Below are positions 1-6,666 of a stretch of DNA of 19,047 nt, in pieces. Where the stretch lies: the NCBI GenBank assembly GCA_944381255.1, contig CALWKL010000007.1, positions 1 through 19,047 of the forward strand. Reading direction: 5' to 3'. Under the pieces are notes generated by a model. The model had not been told where the DNA came from. It made no database searches and saw nothing but the letters and a program-made list of their open reading frames with translations. The position numbers and the translations under genes are program-made. Source of the DNA: an uncultured Clostridia bacterium (lineage in GTDB: Bacteria > Bacillota > Clostridia > Christensenellales > UBA1242). Numbering within the stretch: position 1 is the first letter of the stretch; each line of letters opens with the position of its first letter.

Positions 1-654
1 ATAATATACATCTTCCTCGCCAAATTTAGGGAACTGTCCACTTCCATAACCACATTTTTCATTTAATAGTTCTGGAGGCAATACAAACTCATAGCCGTCC
101 TTGAGATGCTCGGAAATGAAGAAATTAAGCAAAGCCCATTCTAGTTGAGCGCCAAGTCCACGATAAATCCAAAAACCATTTCCACTCAACTTTGTAGCAC
201 GAGCATAATCAATTAATCCAAGGCTCTCACATAATTCTATATGACTCTTTGGTTCAAAGTTAAATTGAGGCTTCTCCCCATAAGTAAATATTGGCACATT
301 TGCCTCTTTACCACCAGCGACAATATCTTCATCTGGCATATTTGGTAAACTCAATTGAATCTCTTGCCAACGCGCAGTGATAGAATCTAGCGCCTTTTCC
401 TTTTCACTGATTTTGTCGCCTAACTCACGAGTAGCGCGTATGATTTCATCTACAGGCTTACCTTCTTTTTTTAGTTGAGGCACTAGACTAGATGCCTTGT
501 TGCGTTCTGCCTTTAGCCCTTCGATTTCTGAAAGAGCGACTCTACGCTCAGCATCAATTTTTAAAAATTCATCTACATCAAATGTAAAAGAACGCTTGGC
601 TAAAGCCTCCACCACTTTCTGCGGATTTTCTCTAATCAAGTTAATATCAATCAT
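1..654 (-). CDS. serS: Seryl-tRNA synthetase, N-terminal 218 residues (runs off the left edge)
   Basis: Class II aminoacyl-tRNA synthetase that charges tRNA(Ser) with serine in the cytoplasm. The visible part starts MIDINLIRENPQKV, the usual SerRS opening. It continues into a charged heptad-rich stretch (about residues 30-100), which is the long antiparallel coiled-coil arm that grips the tRNA(Ser) variable arm. It then enters the catalytic core, where a motif-1-like segment ends in the conserved prolines (EFVLPPELL, about residues 186-194). The gene is cut at codon 218, so motifs 2 and 3 lie outside the window. The ATG at 654-652 is preceded by GGAG at 664-661, six bases upstream. It lies 12 bases after the lysS stop and has no promoter of its own, so it should be the second gene of a lysS-serS operon. 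Confidence 0.95.
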   Translation of the reverse strand, partial: MIDINLIRENPQKVVEALAKRSFTFDVDEFLKIDAERRVALSEIEGLKAERNKASSLVPQLKKEGKPVDEIIRATRELGDKISEKEKALDSITARWQEIQLSLPNMPDEDIVAGGKEANVPIFTYGEKPQFNFEPKSHIELCESLGLIDYARATKLSGNGFWIYRGLGAQLEWALLNFFISEHLKDGYEFVLPPELLNEKCGYGSGQFPKFGEEDVYY

Positions 655-666
655 TTTATACTCCAA

Positions 667-2226
667 TTAAATAGTTAACAATTTTACAAGTTCATTTTTA
701 TCTACTGCTGCCAAGAATAAGTATAGCCTTGGGCCTTTGGTTTTACCTAAAAGCAAACTATAAATTATTTCAAAAAATCTCTTTTGTCTTGCTTTGTCTG
801 GCTCGCCATTTATCTTAGGTATGTCATATAGTAAAGTCTGCATATCCTCAATTGAGAGCTCTTTTGAGGCTAATGTATCACGTAATACTGCTACCCATCT
901 CTTCTCTTCTTCTGTCATAGTAGCACCAAACTCTACATTTGGACTTGGTAGCAAGGTATTGATAGACTCTGGGCAATAATTTTTTAACCAAAAACTGATT
1001 TTATTAAACCTATCCTCAATATCTTCACGAGTACACTTGTCTCCCACTTTGTTTAGTAACTTAACTAACATATCAATATCAAAATTTACAATAGGAGCAA
1101 AAGCTGCGATATTTTGAGCGCTTACAGGACAATTTTTGTAATCATCTCCACGGCAAGACAAAGCCATCTCCATTATGCGATTAACGACCTCGTCGCCCTC
1201 ACCTGCTACATATGTAGCATACATTCTATCAAACTCGTGATATACTCGCAATACTTCATCATCTAGCGAAATGTCAAAACTCTTCTCTGGCAAAAATCTT
1301 GTGTACAACCACAATATAATTTCAGGTGGATAAACTTTTAGCATTTTCTCCGGGGTCATAACATTACCCTTACTACTACTCATCTTACCACCTATGCCCT
1401 TGATACCTATAAATTCATATCCACGGTAGCAAGGAGGCTGTCCTCCAAAGATAGGGCCAACTATAGCAGAAGCAACTTGGGCACTACCTCCCTCGGTACT
1501 ATGGTCTTTGCCACCTGGCTCAAAGTTTACTCCCTCCACCGCCCATCGCATAGGCCAATCTACCTTCCATACAAGCTTAGCATTGTGCTGTGTACGCAAG
1601 TCTATCTGGCCTTTGTATCCACATTTGCATTCAAAATCAAGCACTGCACCATTCTCATGGTCAGCCAACACTGTAGTGGTGTGCTTATGACAAATAGGAC
1701 AATAAACTTGCACAGGGTAATAAGATTCCCTATCTTGAGAGCTCTCTTCTTGAGTTTTGAAACTCATAATAATATCATAAATCTCTTTTCTCTTCTGCAC
1801 AGCCAAAATCATTTTGTCAGCGTAAGCACCTGACTGGTACTTGTCTGCTTGAAAAATATGCTCTACCTCAATACCTAGGGTTGCCAAAGCATCAATAAAT
1901 GGCTGTTGGAAATGCTTTGCCCAGCTAGCGTGGCACCCTTTTGGGTCAGGAATGTTATCTAGCGGACACTTGATATATTTTACGAAATCCTGGTCTTGGT
2001 CTGCTGGTACTTTGCGCAATCCATCATAGTTGTCCCAACTGAATATAAATCTAGTCTTTTTACCTCTATCACGCAATGCTTTGACAACGAACCAACTAGT
2101 AACTACCTCACGTAAATTCCCCATATGAACTTCGCCACTAGGGCTTATACCACTGGCACAAGTATACACCTCTGCATCTGGGTATTTTGCTATCACTTGT
2201 TCTGCTATTTCATCAGCCCAATACAT
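667..2226 (-). CDS. lysS: Lysyl-tRNA synthetase, class I (archaeal type)
   Basis: Charges tRNA(Lys) with lysine using a Rossmann-fold class I core, unrelated to the class II LysRS of most bacteria. The HIGH-type ATP motif reads HMGN at residues 34-37, and the second signature is KMSSSKGN at 281-288. Between them is a zinc-ribbon-like insert with CPIC at 176-179 and CKC at 200-202. The rest is the helical anticodon-binding region expected of the family. At 519 residues it has the normal class I LysRS length. The ATG at 2226 has an AGGAGATAA ribosome site just upstream and a near-consensus promoter before that. No class II lysS is visible in the window, but a second copy elsewhere cannot be excluded. 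Class I LysRS (lysK type) is standard in archaea, spirochaetes and many alphaproteobacteria, and sporadic in Bacillota, where it probably arrived by transfer. Confidence 0.96.
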   Translation of the reverse strand: MYWADEIAEQVIAKYPDAEVYTCASGISPSGEVHMGNLREVVTSWFVVKALRDRGKKTRFIFSWDNYDGLRKVPADQDQDFVKYIKCPLDNIPDPKGCHASWAKHFQQPFIDALATLGIEVEHIFQADKYQSGAYADKMILAVQKRKEIYDIIMSFKTQEESSQDRESYYPVQVYCPICHKHTTTVLADHENGAVLDFECKCGYKGQIDLRTQHNAKLVWKVDWPMRWAVEGVNFEPGGKDHSTEGGSAQVASAIVGPIFGGQPPCYRGYEFIGIKGIGGKMSSSKGNVMTPEKMLKVYPPEIILWLYTRFLPEKSFDISLDDEVLRVYHEFDRMYATYVAGEGDEVVNRIMEMALSCRGDDYKNCPVSAQNIAAFAPIVNFDIDMLVKLLNKVGDKCTREDIEDRFNKISFWLKNYCPESINTLLPSPNVEFGATMTEEEKRWVAVLRDTLASKELSIEDMQTLLYDIPKINGEPDKARQKRFFEIIYSLLLGKTKGPRLYLFLAAVDKNELVKLLTI

Positions 2227-2266
2227 AATATTATCTCCTAAATTAACAAATTAAAATACTTACTAG

Positions 2267-2295
2267 ATTATACTACAAAAGAAAGTACAAGTCAA
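2267..2295 (-). promoter_or_regulatory. Promoter of lysS-serS
   Basis: On the minus strand, TTGACT (2295-2290) and TATAAT (2272-2267) are separated by exactly 17 bases. Transcription would start near 2260, giving a leader of about 35 bases before the lysS ATG. This is too short for a T-box, so control of charging by uncharged tRNA is not supported here. Confidence 0.85.
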
Positions 2296-2320
2296 GTTTT
2301 TATTTATCATAAAAACCAAG

Positions 2321-2338
2321 AAAAGTAAAAATACTTTT
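2321..2338. repeat. Small inverted repeat between divergent promoters
   Basis: AAAAGTA (2321-2327) and TACTTTT (2332-2338) form a 7-base-pair dyad around AAAA. It sits between the lysS promoter and the promoter of the small membrane protein/dnaB pair. It could be an operator for either direction, but AT-rich dyads of this size also occur by chance. Confidence 0.3.
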
Positions 2339-2348
2339 ATAATTTTTG

Positions 2349-2377
2349 TTGCAAAATTCAGTGCAATTTGTTATAGT
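2349..2377 (+). promoter_or_regulatory. Promoter of the small membrane protein and dnaB
   Basis: TTGCAA (2349-2354) and TATAGT (2372-2377) are spaced 17 bases apart. The predicted start, near 2384, leaves a leader of only about a dozen bases containing the GTGAGG ribosome site. This also explains why the in-frame TTG at 2346 cannot be the start codon. Confidence 0.65.
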
Positions 2378-2396
2378 TACAAAAAGTGAGGTAAAA

Positions 2397-2684
2397 ATGA
2401 CTCGTAACGAATTTATCAAATTGGTTAAATCCATGCTTATTGGTATGTGCTGTGGACTACCGTTTATCATTGTATTTGATGTAGTCGTGGCAGAAAAAAT
2501 ATCTTCTATTGCCATTACCTTTATCAATGTAGCCGTACTGATTTTAGCAGGAGTAATAGGATATTTCGTAGGGGTATATCGCAGAGAGCGAATCAAAAAG
2601 AAGCGTGCAGCTTACCTAGCAAAAGAAAAAGAGCAATCAAAAAAGGAACAACTAAATGGCACAACAAAAGAGAACAAAGAATAG
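2397..2684 (+). CDS. Small two-helix membrane protein upstream of and overlapping dnaB
   Basis: A 95-residue protein of unrecognised family. It has a short amphipathic start (MTRNEFIKLVKS), two hydrophobic segments at about residues 12-29 and 38-60 joined by a short charged turn, and then a highly basic tail (about 60-95, rich in Lys, Arg and Glu). The positive-inside rule suggests a helical hairpin with both ends in the cytoplasm. The ATG at 2397 is preceded by GTGAGG at suitable spacing; the ORF stays open upstream to 2346, but that lies inside the promoter. Its last 29 bases overlap the start of dnaB in another frame, so the two are probably translationally coupled. Bacillus-type genomes usually have rplI (L9) in front of the helicase, and this is not L9. 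The function is unknown; the overlap is the only hint of a link to replication. Confidence 0.8.
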   Translation: MTRNEFIKLVKSMLIGMCCGLPFIIVFDVVVAEKISSIAITFINVAVLILAGVIGYFVGVYRRERIKKKRAAYLAKEKEQSKKEQLNGTTKENKE

Positions 2685-4305
2685 TAGTGATACTGGTCGC
2701 AAACTGCCCTATAATTTTGAAGCAGAGCAAGCAGTGCTCGGGGCTGTATTAATTAGCCAAGATGCACCTAGTGTCATACTCAGTGAATTGAAAGAAGATG
2801 ACTTTCTTTCCAAAGAGCACCAGATAATTTTTGGTGCTATGCAGACACTTTTCCTCAAAAAAAATCACACATATTTTGACCACATCATATTAACTAGCGA
2901 ATTGGAAAGTCAAGGCCTACTCGATGCCGTAGGTGGCGTATCTTACCTCCTATCTCTTACCGAGCGACTACCGAGCTCTACCAACTTCCAGTACTATGTA
3001 GATATAGTCAAGAGAGACTCAACTTTACGAAAATTAATACAAGCGGGCGGAGAAATTATCGAAGACGCTTATTCAAGCGATGACAAAGACCAGTCTTTGC
3101 AATTTGCCGAAAGTGCTATTTATAAAATTAGCCAGAACACTGAGCACTCTCAATTGGAGCACATTCGCTCTAGTCTTGAGCGTGTAATTGATGACTTTGA
3201 ATTATGTTACCAAGACCCAAATGCCAAGCGAGGTCTGGAGACCGGGCTTGTAGGACTAGACCATTATACAAATGGTTTTCAAAAAGGAGACCTCATTATT
3301 CTTGCCGCACGACCTTCCTTCGGTAAATCTGCCTTAGCACTCAACATGGTACAACATATGGCAGTTGAATTAAAAAAATCTTGCGCTGTATTCTCTCTCG
3401 AAATGCCTCGTGAACAATTGAGTCGCAGAATGGCGTGTAGTCTATCTGGGGTAAGTATGGCAAAGGTGCTCCGTGGAGATCTAGAAGATGAGCAGGAGCA
3501 ACGGAGATTTCGTAATGCAATTTCTGTACTGGCTAATGCGCCAATCTTTATTGATGATAGTAGTATGAATACTCCAGCAGAGATTTTGGCAAAGTGTCGT
3601 AGGTTAAAAAATGACCCCGCATATGGTCTTGATTTTGTAATGATAGATTATCTGCAACTTATGAACACTGGCCCTAAGTCCAAGGCAGATAGCAGACAGC
3701 AAGAGGTTGCCGAGATTAGTCGTAGTCTTAAGGTATTAGCAAAAGAACTAAACGTCCCAGTACTCGCCCTATCTCAGTTATCTCGTGCTGTAGAATCTCG
3801 TACAGGAGACCACCGTCCACAATTGAGCGACTTGCGTGAGACTGGTAGTATTGAGCAAGATGCCGATATTGTAATGTTTATTCACCGCCCTAGTAGGTAT
3901 TCAGACACAAATAAGGACAACACAATGGACCAAAGCCAAGCATTCTTGATATTAGCAAAGCACCGCAATGGTGCATTGGGTGATATACCTATGCATTGGG
4001 ACGGAGCTACCACCACTTTCCGTAGTACAGCAAAAGACCTAGATACTGCAAGCCTTGAAGGTACTGCACCTCCACCGATTAGCGAGAAGAGTCGACGCGC
4101 TTTTGAAAAAGTATCTCAAGAATTAAAAGAATCAAGTGATATAGCAGACGAAATATTCGACACTACGCCTCCTCCTGAGCCAGATTTTCTTCCCCCTCCT
4201 CCACCTCCACCTGCTGATAGTTTAGAAGATTTCGTAATATCTGACCAGCCAGTAGTAAATCAAACTACTAAAAATGCTAATGATGATGACCCTATTTTTG
4301 ACTAA
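2656..4305 (+). CDS. dnaB: Replicative DNA helicase DnaB, with an extended proline-rich acidic tail
   Basis: Hexameric 5'-3' helicase that unwinds DNA at the replication fork. The N-terminal domain begins with the typical LPYNFEAEQAVLGAVLI (about residues 18-34). The RecA-like C-terminal domain has Walker A ARPSFGKSA at 218-226, with Ser where most DnaB proteins have Thr. Walker B is FVMIDYLQL at 327-335, followed by QLSRAVESR, DLRETGSIEQDAD and the closing HRNGALGDI near 436-444. DnaB normally ends soon after this, at 440-470 residues. This one continues for about 90 residues to 549: a Lys/Glu/Ser-rich stretch, TPPPEP, a run of seven prolines, and a terminal NDDDPIFD. No intein is present. 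The ATG at 2656 follows AAGGA at good spacing. dnaB overlaps the upstream membrane-protein gene by 29 bases and is followed by a terminator. Confidence 0.97.
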   Translation: MAQQKRTKNSSDTGRKLPYNFEAEQAVLGAVLISQDAPSVILSELKEDDFLSKEHQIIFGAMQTLFLKKNHTYFDHIILTSELESQGLLDAVGGVSYLLSLTERLPSSTNFQYYVDIVKRDSTLRKLIQAGGEIIEDAYSSDDKDQSLQFAESAIYKISQNTEHSQLEHIRSSLERVIDDFELCYQDPNAKRGLETGLVGLDHYTNGFQKGDLIILAARPSFGKSALALNMVQHMAVELKKSCAVFSLEMPREQLSRRMACSLSGVSMAKVLRGDLEDEQEQRRFRNAISVLANAPIFIDDSSMNTPAEILAKCRRLKNDPAYGLDFVMIDYLQLMNTGPKSKADSRQQEVAEISRSLKVLAKELNVPVLALSQLSRAVESRTGDHRPQLSDLRETGSIEQDADIVMFIHRPSRYSDTNKDNTMDQSQAFLILAKHRNGALGDIPMHWDGATTTFRSTAKDLDTASLEGTAPPPISEKSRRAFEKVSQELKESSDIADEIFDTTPPPEPDFLPPPPPPPADSLEDFVISDQPVVNQTTKNANDDDPIFD

Positions 4306-4359
4306 AAGCAAAAATAGATTTATTTAAATATTTAGCATTAAATTAAAGATTCAAAATAA

Positions 4360-4392
4360 AAAAGATAATGGAAACTAAGCCCATTATCTTTT
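4360..4392. terminator. Bidirectional terminator between dnaB and the peroxiredoxin gene
   Basis: A 12-base-pair stem (4360-4371 with 4381-4392) closes a 9-base loop. The stem is flanked by A-rich sequence on the left and T-rich sequence on the right, so it has a T-tract in both orientations. It lies 54 bases beyond the dnaB stop and also downstream of the convergent peroxiredoxin gene. The remaining sequence up to 4547 is AT-rich, with no other structure that I can support. Confidence 0.85.
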
Positions 4393-4547
4393 CTTTTATC
4401 TCCTTTTAGACAAAATAACAAAACTGTTTTACTAAAATTATAAGTTTAATGTTTATAAAAGTTGTAGTTATTTAAGTCTTTATACTGATAAAAAAGTTAT
4501 TTATAAATTTTCTAATAAATCTTGTCTACTAGTGCGTAAACTAAAAT

Positions 4548-5237
4548 TTATTCACCTTTATGTTCTCTTTTGAAGCACATAAACCAATCAAGGCAGTACT
4601 GATCTTCAGTTTGATTCTCTACTCTTTCCTTTGCTGTGCCACAAGAACCAGCTGTAGGAACTATAACATCATCACCAGGTCGCCAATCTGCTGGTGTAGC
4701 GATATTATCTTTGTCTGCTTTTTGCAATGCAAGAATAATCCTTTTGATTTCATCGAAATTTCTGCCTGTTGAAAGTGGATAATATAGAATAGTTCTAATA
4801 ATTCCTTTAGGGTCAATGATAAAGACAGCTCTGACTGCTTGGGTACTTGATGAATTTGGCTGAATCATTCCATATTTGTTTGCTACTTCCATTTTTATAT
4901 CTTCTATTAATGGAAACTTTACCTCAATATTTTTTTTGCCATTCCATTCAAGTTCTTGGATTTTCCTAAGCCACGCAATGTGAGAGTAAATTGAATCTAC
5001 TGAGAGTCCTACTAGTTCGGTGTTGAGTTTTCTAAATTCCTCCATCATAGAACCAAAAGTCATAAATTCGGTCGTACATACAGGAGTAAAATCGGCTGGG
5101 TGAGAAAATAAAATTACCCATTTACCTTTGTAGTCTGCAGGGAAATTAATTTCGCCTTGTGTGGTATTTGCTACAAAACTTGGAGCCTCATCGCCTATAA
5201 GTGGCATTCTTTTAAATTCCATATTTTCGTTTTCCAT
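4548..5237 (-). CDS. Peroxiredoxin, Prx6-like archaeal type
   Basis: Thiol peroxidase that reduces hydrogen peroxide and organic peroxides in the cytoplasm. The thioredoxin fold carries the active-site motif HPADFTPVCTTE at residues 46-57, with peroxidatic Cys54, Thr51 and Pro47. A conserved Arg lies in the segment AVRAVFIIDPKG. The C-terminal extension contains Cys199 and the pair Cys215/Cys221 in CLDWFMC. A C-x5-C pair next to DW is the arrangement found in archaeal peroxiredoxins such as that of Aeropyrum, where it forms disulphides with the peroxidatic Cys. The 229-residue length fits this class and is longer than AhpC (about 187). No ahpF or thioredoxin partner lies nearby. The start at 5237 has a strong AAAGGAG site. 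It is transcribed alone, between the bidirectional terminator and its own promoter. Confidence 0.93.
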   Translation of the reverse strand: MENENMEFKRMPLIGDEAPSFVANTTQGEINFPADYKGKWVILFSHPADFTPVCTTEFMTFGSMMEEFRKLNTELVGLSVDSIYSHIAWLRKIQELEWNGKKNIEVKFPLIEDIKMEVANKYGMIQPNSSSTQAVRAVFIIDPKGIIRTILYYPLSTGRNFDEIKRIILALQKADKDNIATPADWRPGDDVIVPTAGSCGTAKERVENQTEDQYCLDWFMCFKREHKGE

Positions 5238-5293
5238 AAATCTGTCTCCTTTAAAATTTTAAAATGCTTTCTTAATGGAAATCATTTCTTCAT

Positions 5294-5322
5294 ATTATAT
5301 CAAAAATAAATAAAAAGAGCAA
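5294..5322 (-). promoter_or_regulatory. Probable promoter of the peroxiredoxin gene
   Basis: On the minus strand, TTGCTC (5322-5317) is followed after 17 bases by a perfect TATAAT (5299-5294). The -35 is weak, which suits a promoter that depends on an activator. The repeats at 5336-5375 lie just upstream. I see no PerR-box match between the promoter and the gene. Confidence 0.6.
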
Positions 5323-5335
5323 AGGAAATGCACTC

Positions 5336-5375
5336 ATTCAATTAAACTTGAATACATTTTAAACTTGAATACATT
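5336..5375. repeat. Inverted repeat plus perfect 17-base tandem duplication upstream of the peroxiredoxin promoter
   Basis: The 17-base unit TTAAACTTGAATACATT occurs twice back to back, at 5342-5358 and 5359-5375, with no mismatch. The first copy also completes a dyad, ATTCAA (5336-5341) with TTGAAT (5348-5353), separated by six bases. TTGAAT recurs at 5365-5370. The block begins about 14 bases upstream of the putative -35 element, where an activator or redox repressor could bind. Function is inferred only from position. Confidence 0.6.
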
Positions 5376-5410
5376 GTCTAGTTTTTACTTTTTGAACCTA
5401 GAAAAATAAA

Positions 5411-5440
5411 ACAAAAAGAACTATACAAATAGTAAAGTTC
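5411..5440 (-). terminator. Terminator of the lepA-hemW operon
   Basis: Read on the minus strand, GAACT pairs with AGTTC. A one-base mismatch and a further three-base-pair TAC/GTA stem close the hairpin over a five-base loop. The hairpin is followed directly by TTTTTGTTTTATTTTT. It lies about 85 bases past the hemW stop. The stem is weak, but the long T-rich tail supports it. Confidence 0.6.
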
Positions 5441-5525
5441 CTTTTAAAAATCAATTTTAAAATAAAGGCTAAAATGCACCACTATCCTATTAAATTATAA
5501 TGTAATTTAATATGCAATTAATTTT

Positions 5526-6662
5526 TTACTCAAATTCAAAGAGTCGTGAAATTATAGTATTAGTCATATAAAAGTTTTTCGCACGGACAAAGCCGTCTTT
5601 TATCTCAATTAAATCAAGTATATTACTTAAATAATCAATATTCTTTCTGTGTTCGGCAATAAAATCAGCACTAAAAAGTTTATTATATTTTGCGATATCC
5701 AACCCTTGTGTCGTTCGTAAGGCAAGCATAATAAATTCCTCTTTTGCAGTGATAATATTTTCTGGCTCGATACCACACTGACTCTCAGTAGGTGCTAGTA
5801 TATAGTCAGCCAAATTACTTGTATTTTCCCAATGCACACCATCACAAAAAGAATATGCACCAAGCCCCACGCCAAGATATTCTCCACGCGCCCAATAATT
5901 CAAATTATGTCTAGATTGGTAACCTTTTTTAGCAAAATTACTGATTTCGTATCTAAAAAAGCCTTTTTCTTGTAGATAATCTACAGTAAAGTCATAAAAA
6001 TTAACTACATCTAGAGAATTTGGTTCAGGCAACATCTTGGATACAATTTGTCTTGTTAATGGAGTGTTATCTTCATTAATTAAACTGTACGCCGAAATAT
6101 GCGTTATTGGCAATGCTGTAATTTTATCCAACATTTCCTTTACGTCCCAAATATTTTGAGTAGGAATACCTATAAGAATATCTAGATTTATATCGGTAAT
6201 GCCAGAATTTATAGCATAATTGATACTATCCTTGCATTGCTTAAAATTATGACAGCGATTCAAAATTTTGAGATGATTTGGATTAATAGCTTGCAACCCT
6301 AGACTCAGTCTATTACAGCCAGCTTGGCTATATTCCTCTGCTTTTTTACGAGTAAAACTATTTGGGTTTGCCTCAATGGTAATATCTACATTTTTTGATG
6401 TACAAAAATTTTCTCTTACATTTTTTAGTATATCGGCAATAGCCCCGTCATTCAAAGTAGACGGAGTGCCTCCACCTATATAAATGGTGTTTATAACCCT
6501 ATCTTGATACTTTTTACCACAAGCTACGATTTCTTGATTCAATGCTCTTAGATATTTTTTTTGCGTATCCAAAGTTGCAGGAAAGGAACAAAAATTGCAG
6601 TAACTACATTTTGAAACGCAGAAAGGAATGTGTATATACAAGGATAAATTTTTCTTTGACAT
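5526..6662 (-). CDS. hemW: HemW, radical SAM haem chaperone (formerly called HemN-like)
   Basis: Radical SAM protein that binds haem and is thought to deliver it to acceptor proteins; it is distinct from the oxygen-independent coproporphyrinogen oxidase HemN. The cluster motif is Cys15-x3-Cys19-x2-Cys22 in HIPFCVSKCSYCNF. Phe24 occupies the position where true HemN has a fourth cysteine, which favours HemW. YIGGGTPS (SAM binding) and HNLNYW, the haem-binding motif of the HemW family, are both present. At 378 residues the length is normal. I chose ATG 6662, four bases after the lepA stop; a TTG at 6674 would overlap lepA by eight bases. No Shine-Dalgarno site is visible for either, so translation probably depends on ribosomes finishing lepA. 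In many Bacillota hrcA-grpE-dnaK follow, but here a terminator does. Confidence 0.93.
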   Translation of the reverse strand: MSKKNLSLYIHIPFCVSKCSYCNFCSFPATLDTQKKYLRALNQEIVACGKKYQDRVINTIYIGGGTPSTLNDGAIADILKNVRENFCTSKNVDITIEANPNSFTRKKAEEYSQAGCNRLSLGLQAINPNHLKILNRCHNFKQCKDSINYAINSGITDINLDILIGIPTQNIWDVKEMLDKITALPITHISAYSLINEDNTPLTRQIVSKMLPEPNSLDVVNFYDFTVDYLQEKGFFRYEISNFAKKGYQSRHNLNYWARGEYLGVGLGAYSFCDGVHWENTSNLADYILAPTESQCGIEPENIITAKEEFIMLALRTTQGLDIAKYNKLFSADFIAEHRKNIDYLSNILDLIEIKDGFVRAKNFYMTNTIISRLFEFE

Positions 6663-6666
6663 ATTA

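Noticed and set aside
1477..1833. Open frames on the strand opposite lysS, and similar ones opposite lepA, smc and plsX
   Set aside because: They have no ribosome sites or recognisable products and lie fully inside strongly conserved genes on the other strand.
2346..2396. Extended 112-residue version of the small membrane protein, starting at TTG 2346
   Set aside because: This start overlaps the -35 element and lacks a ribosome site, whereas ATG 2397 has GTGAGG at correct spacing.
2227..2396. T-box or other riboswitch before lysS
   Set aside because: The promoter leaves only about 35 bases of leader, too short for a T-box or lysine riboswitch.
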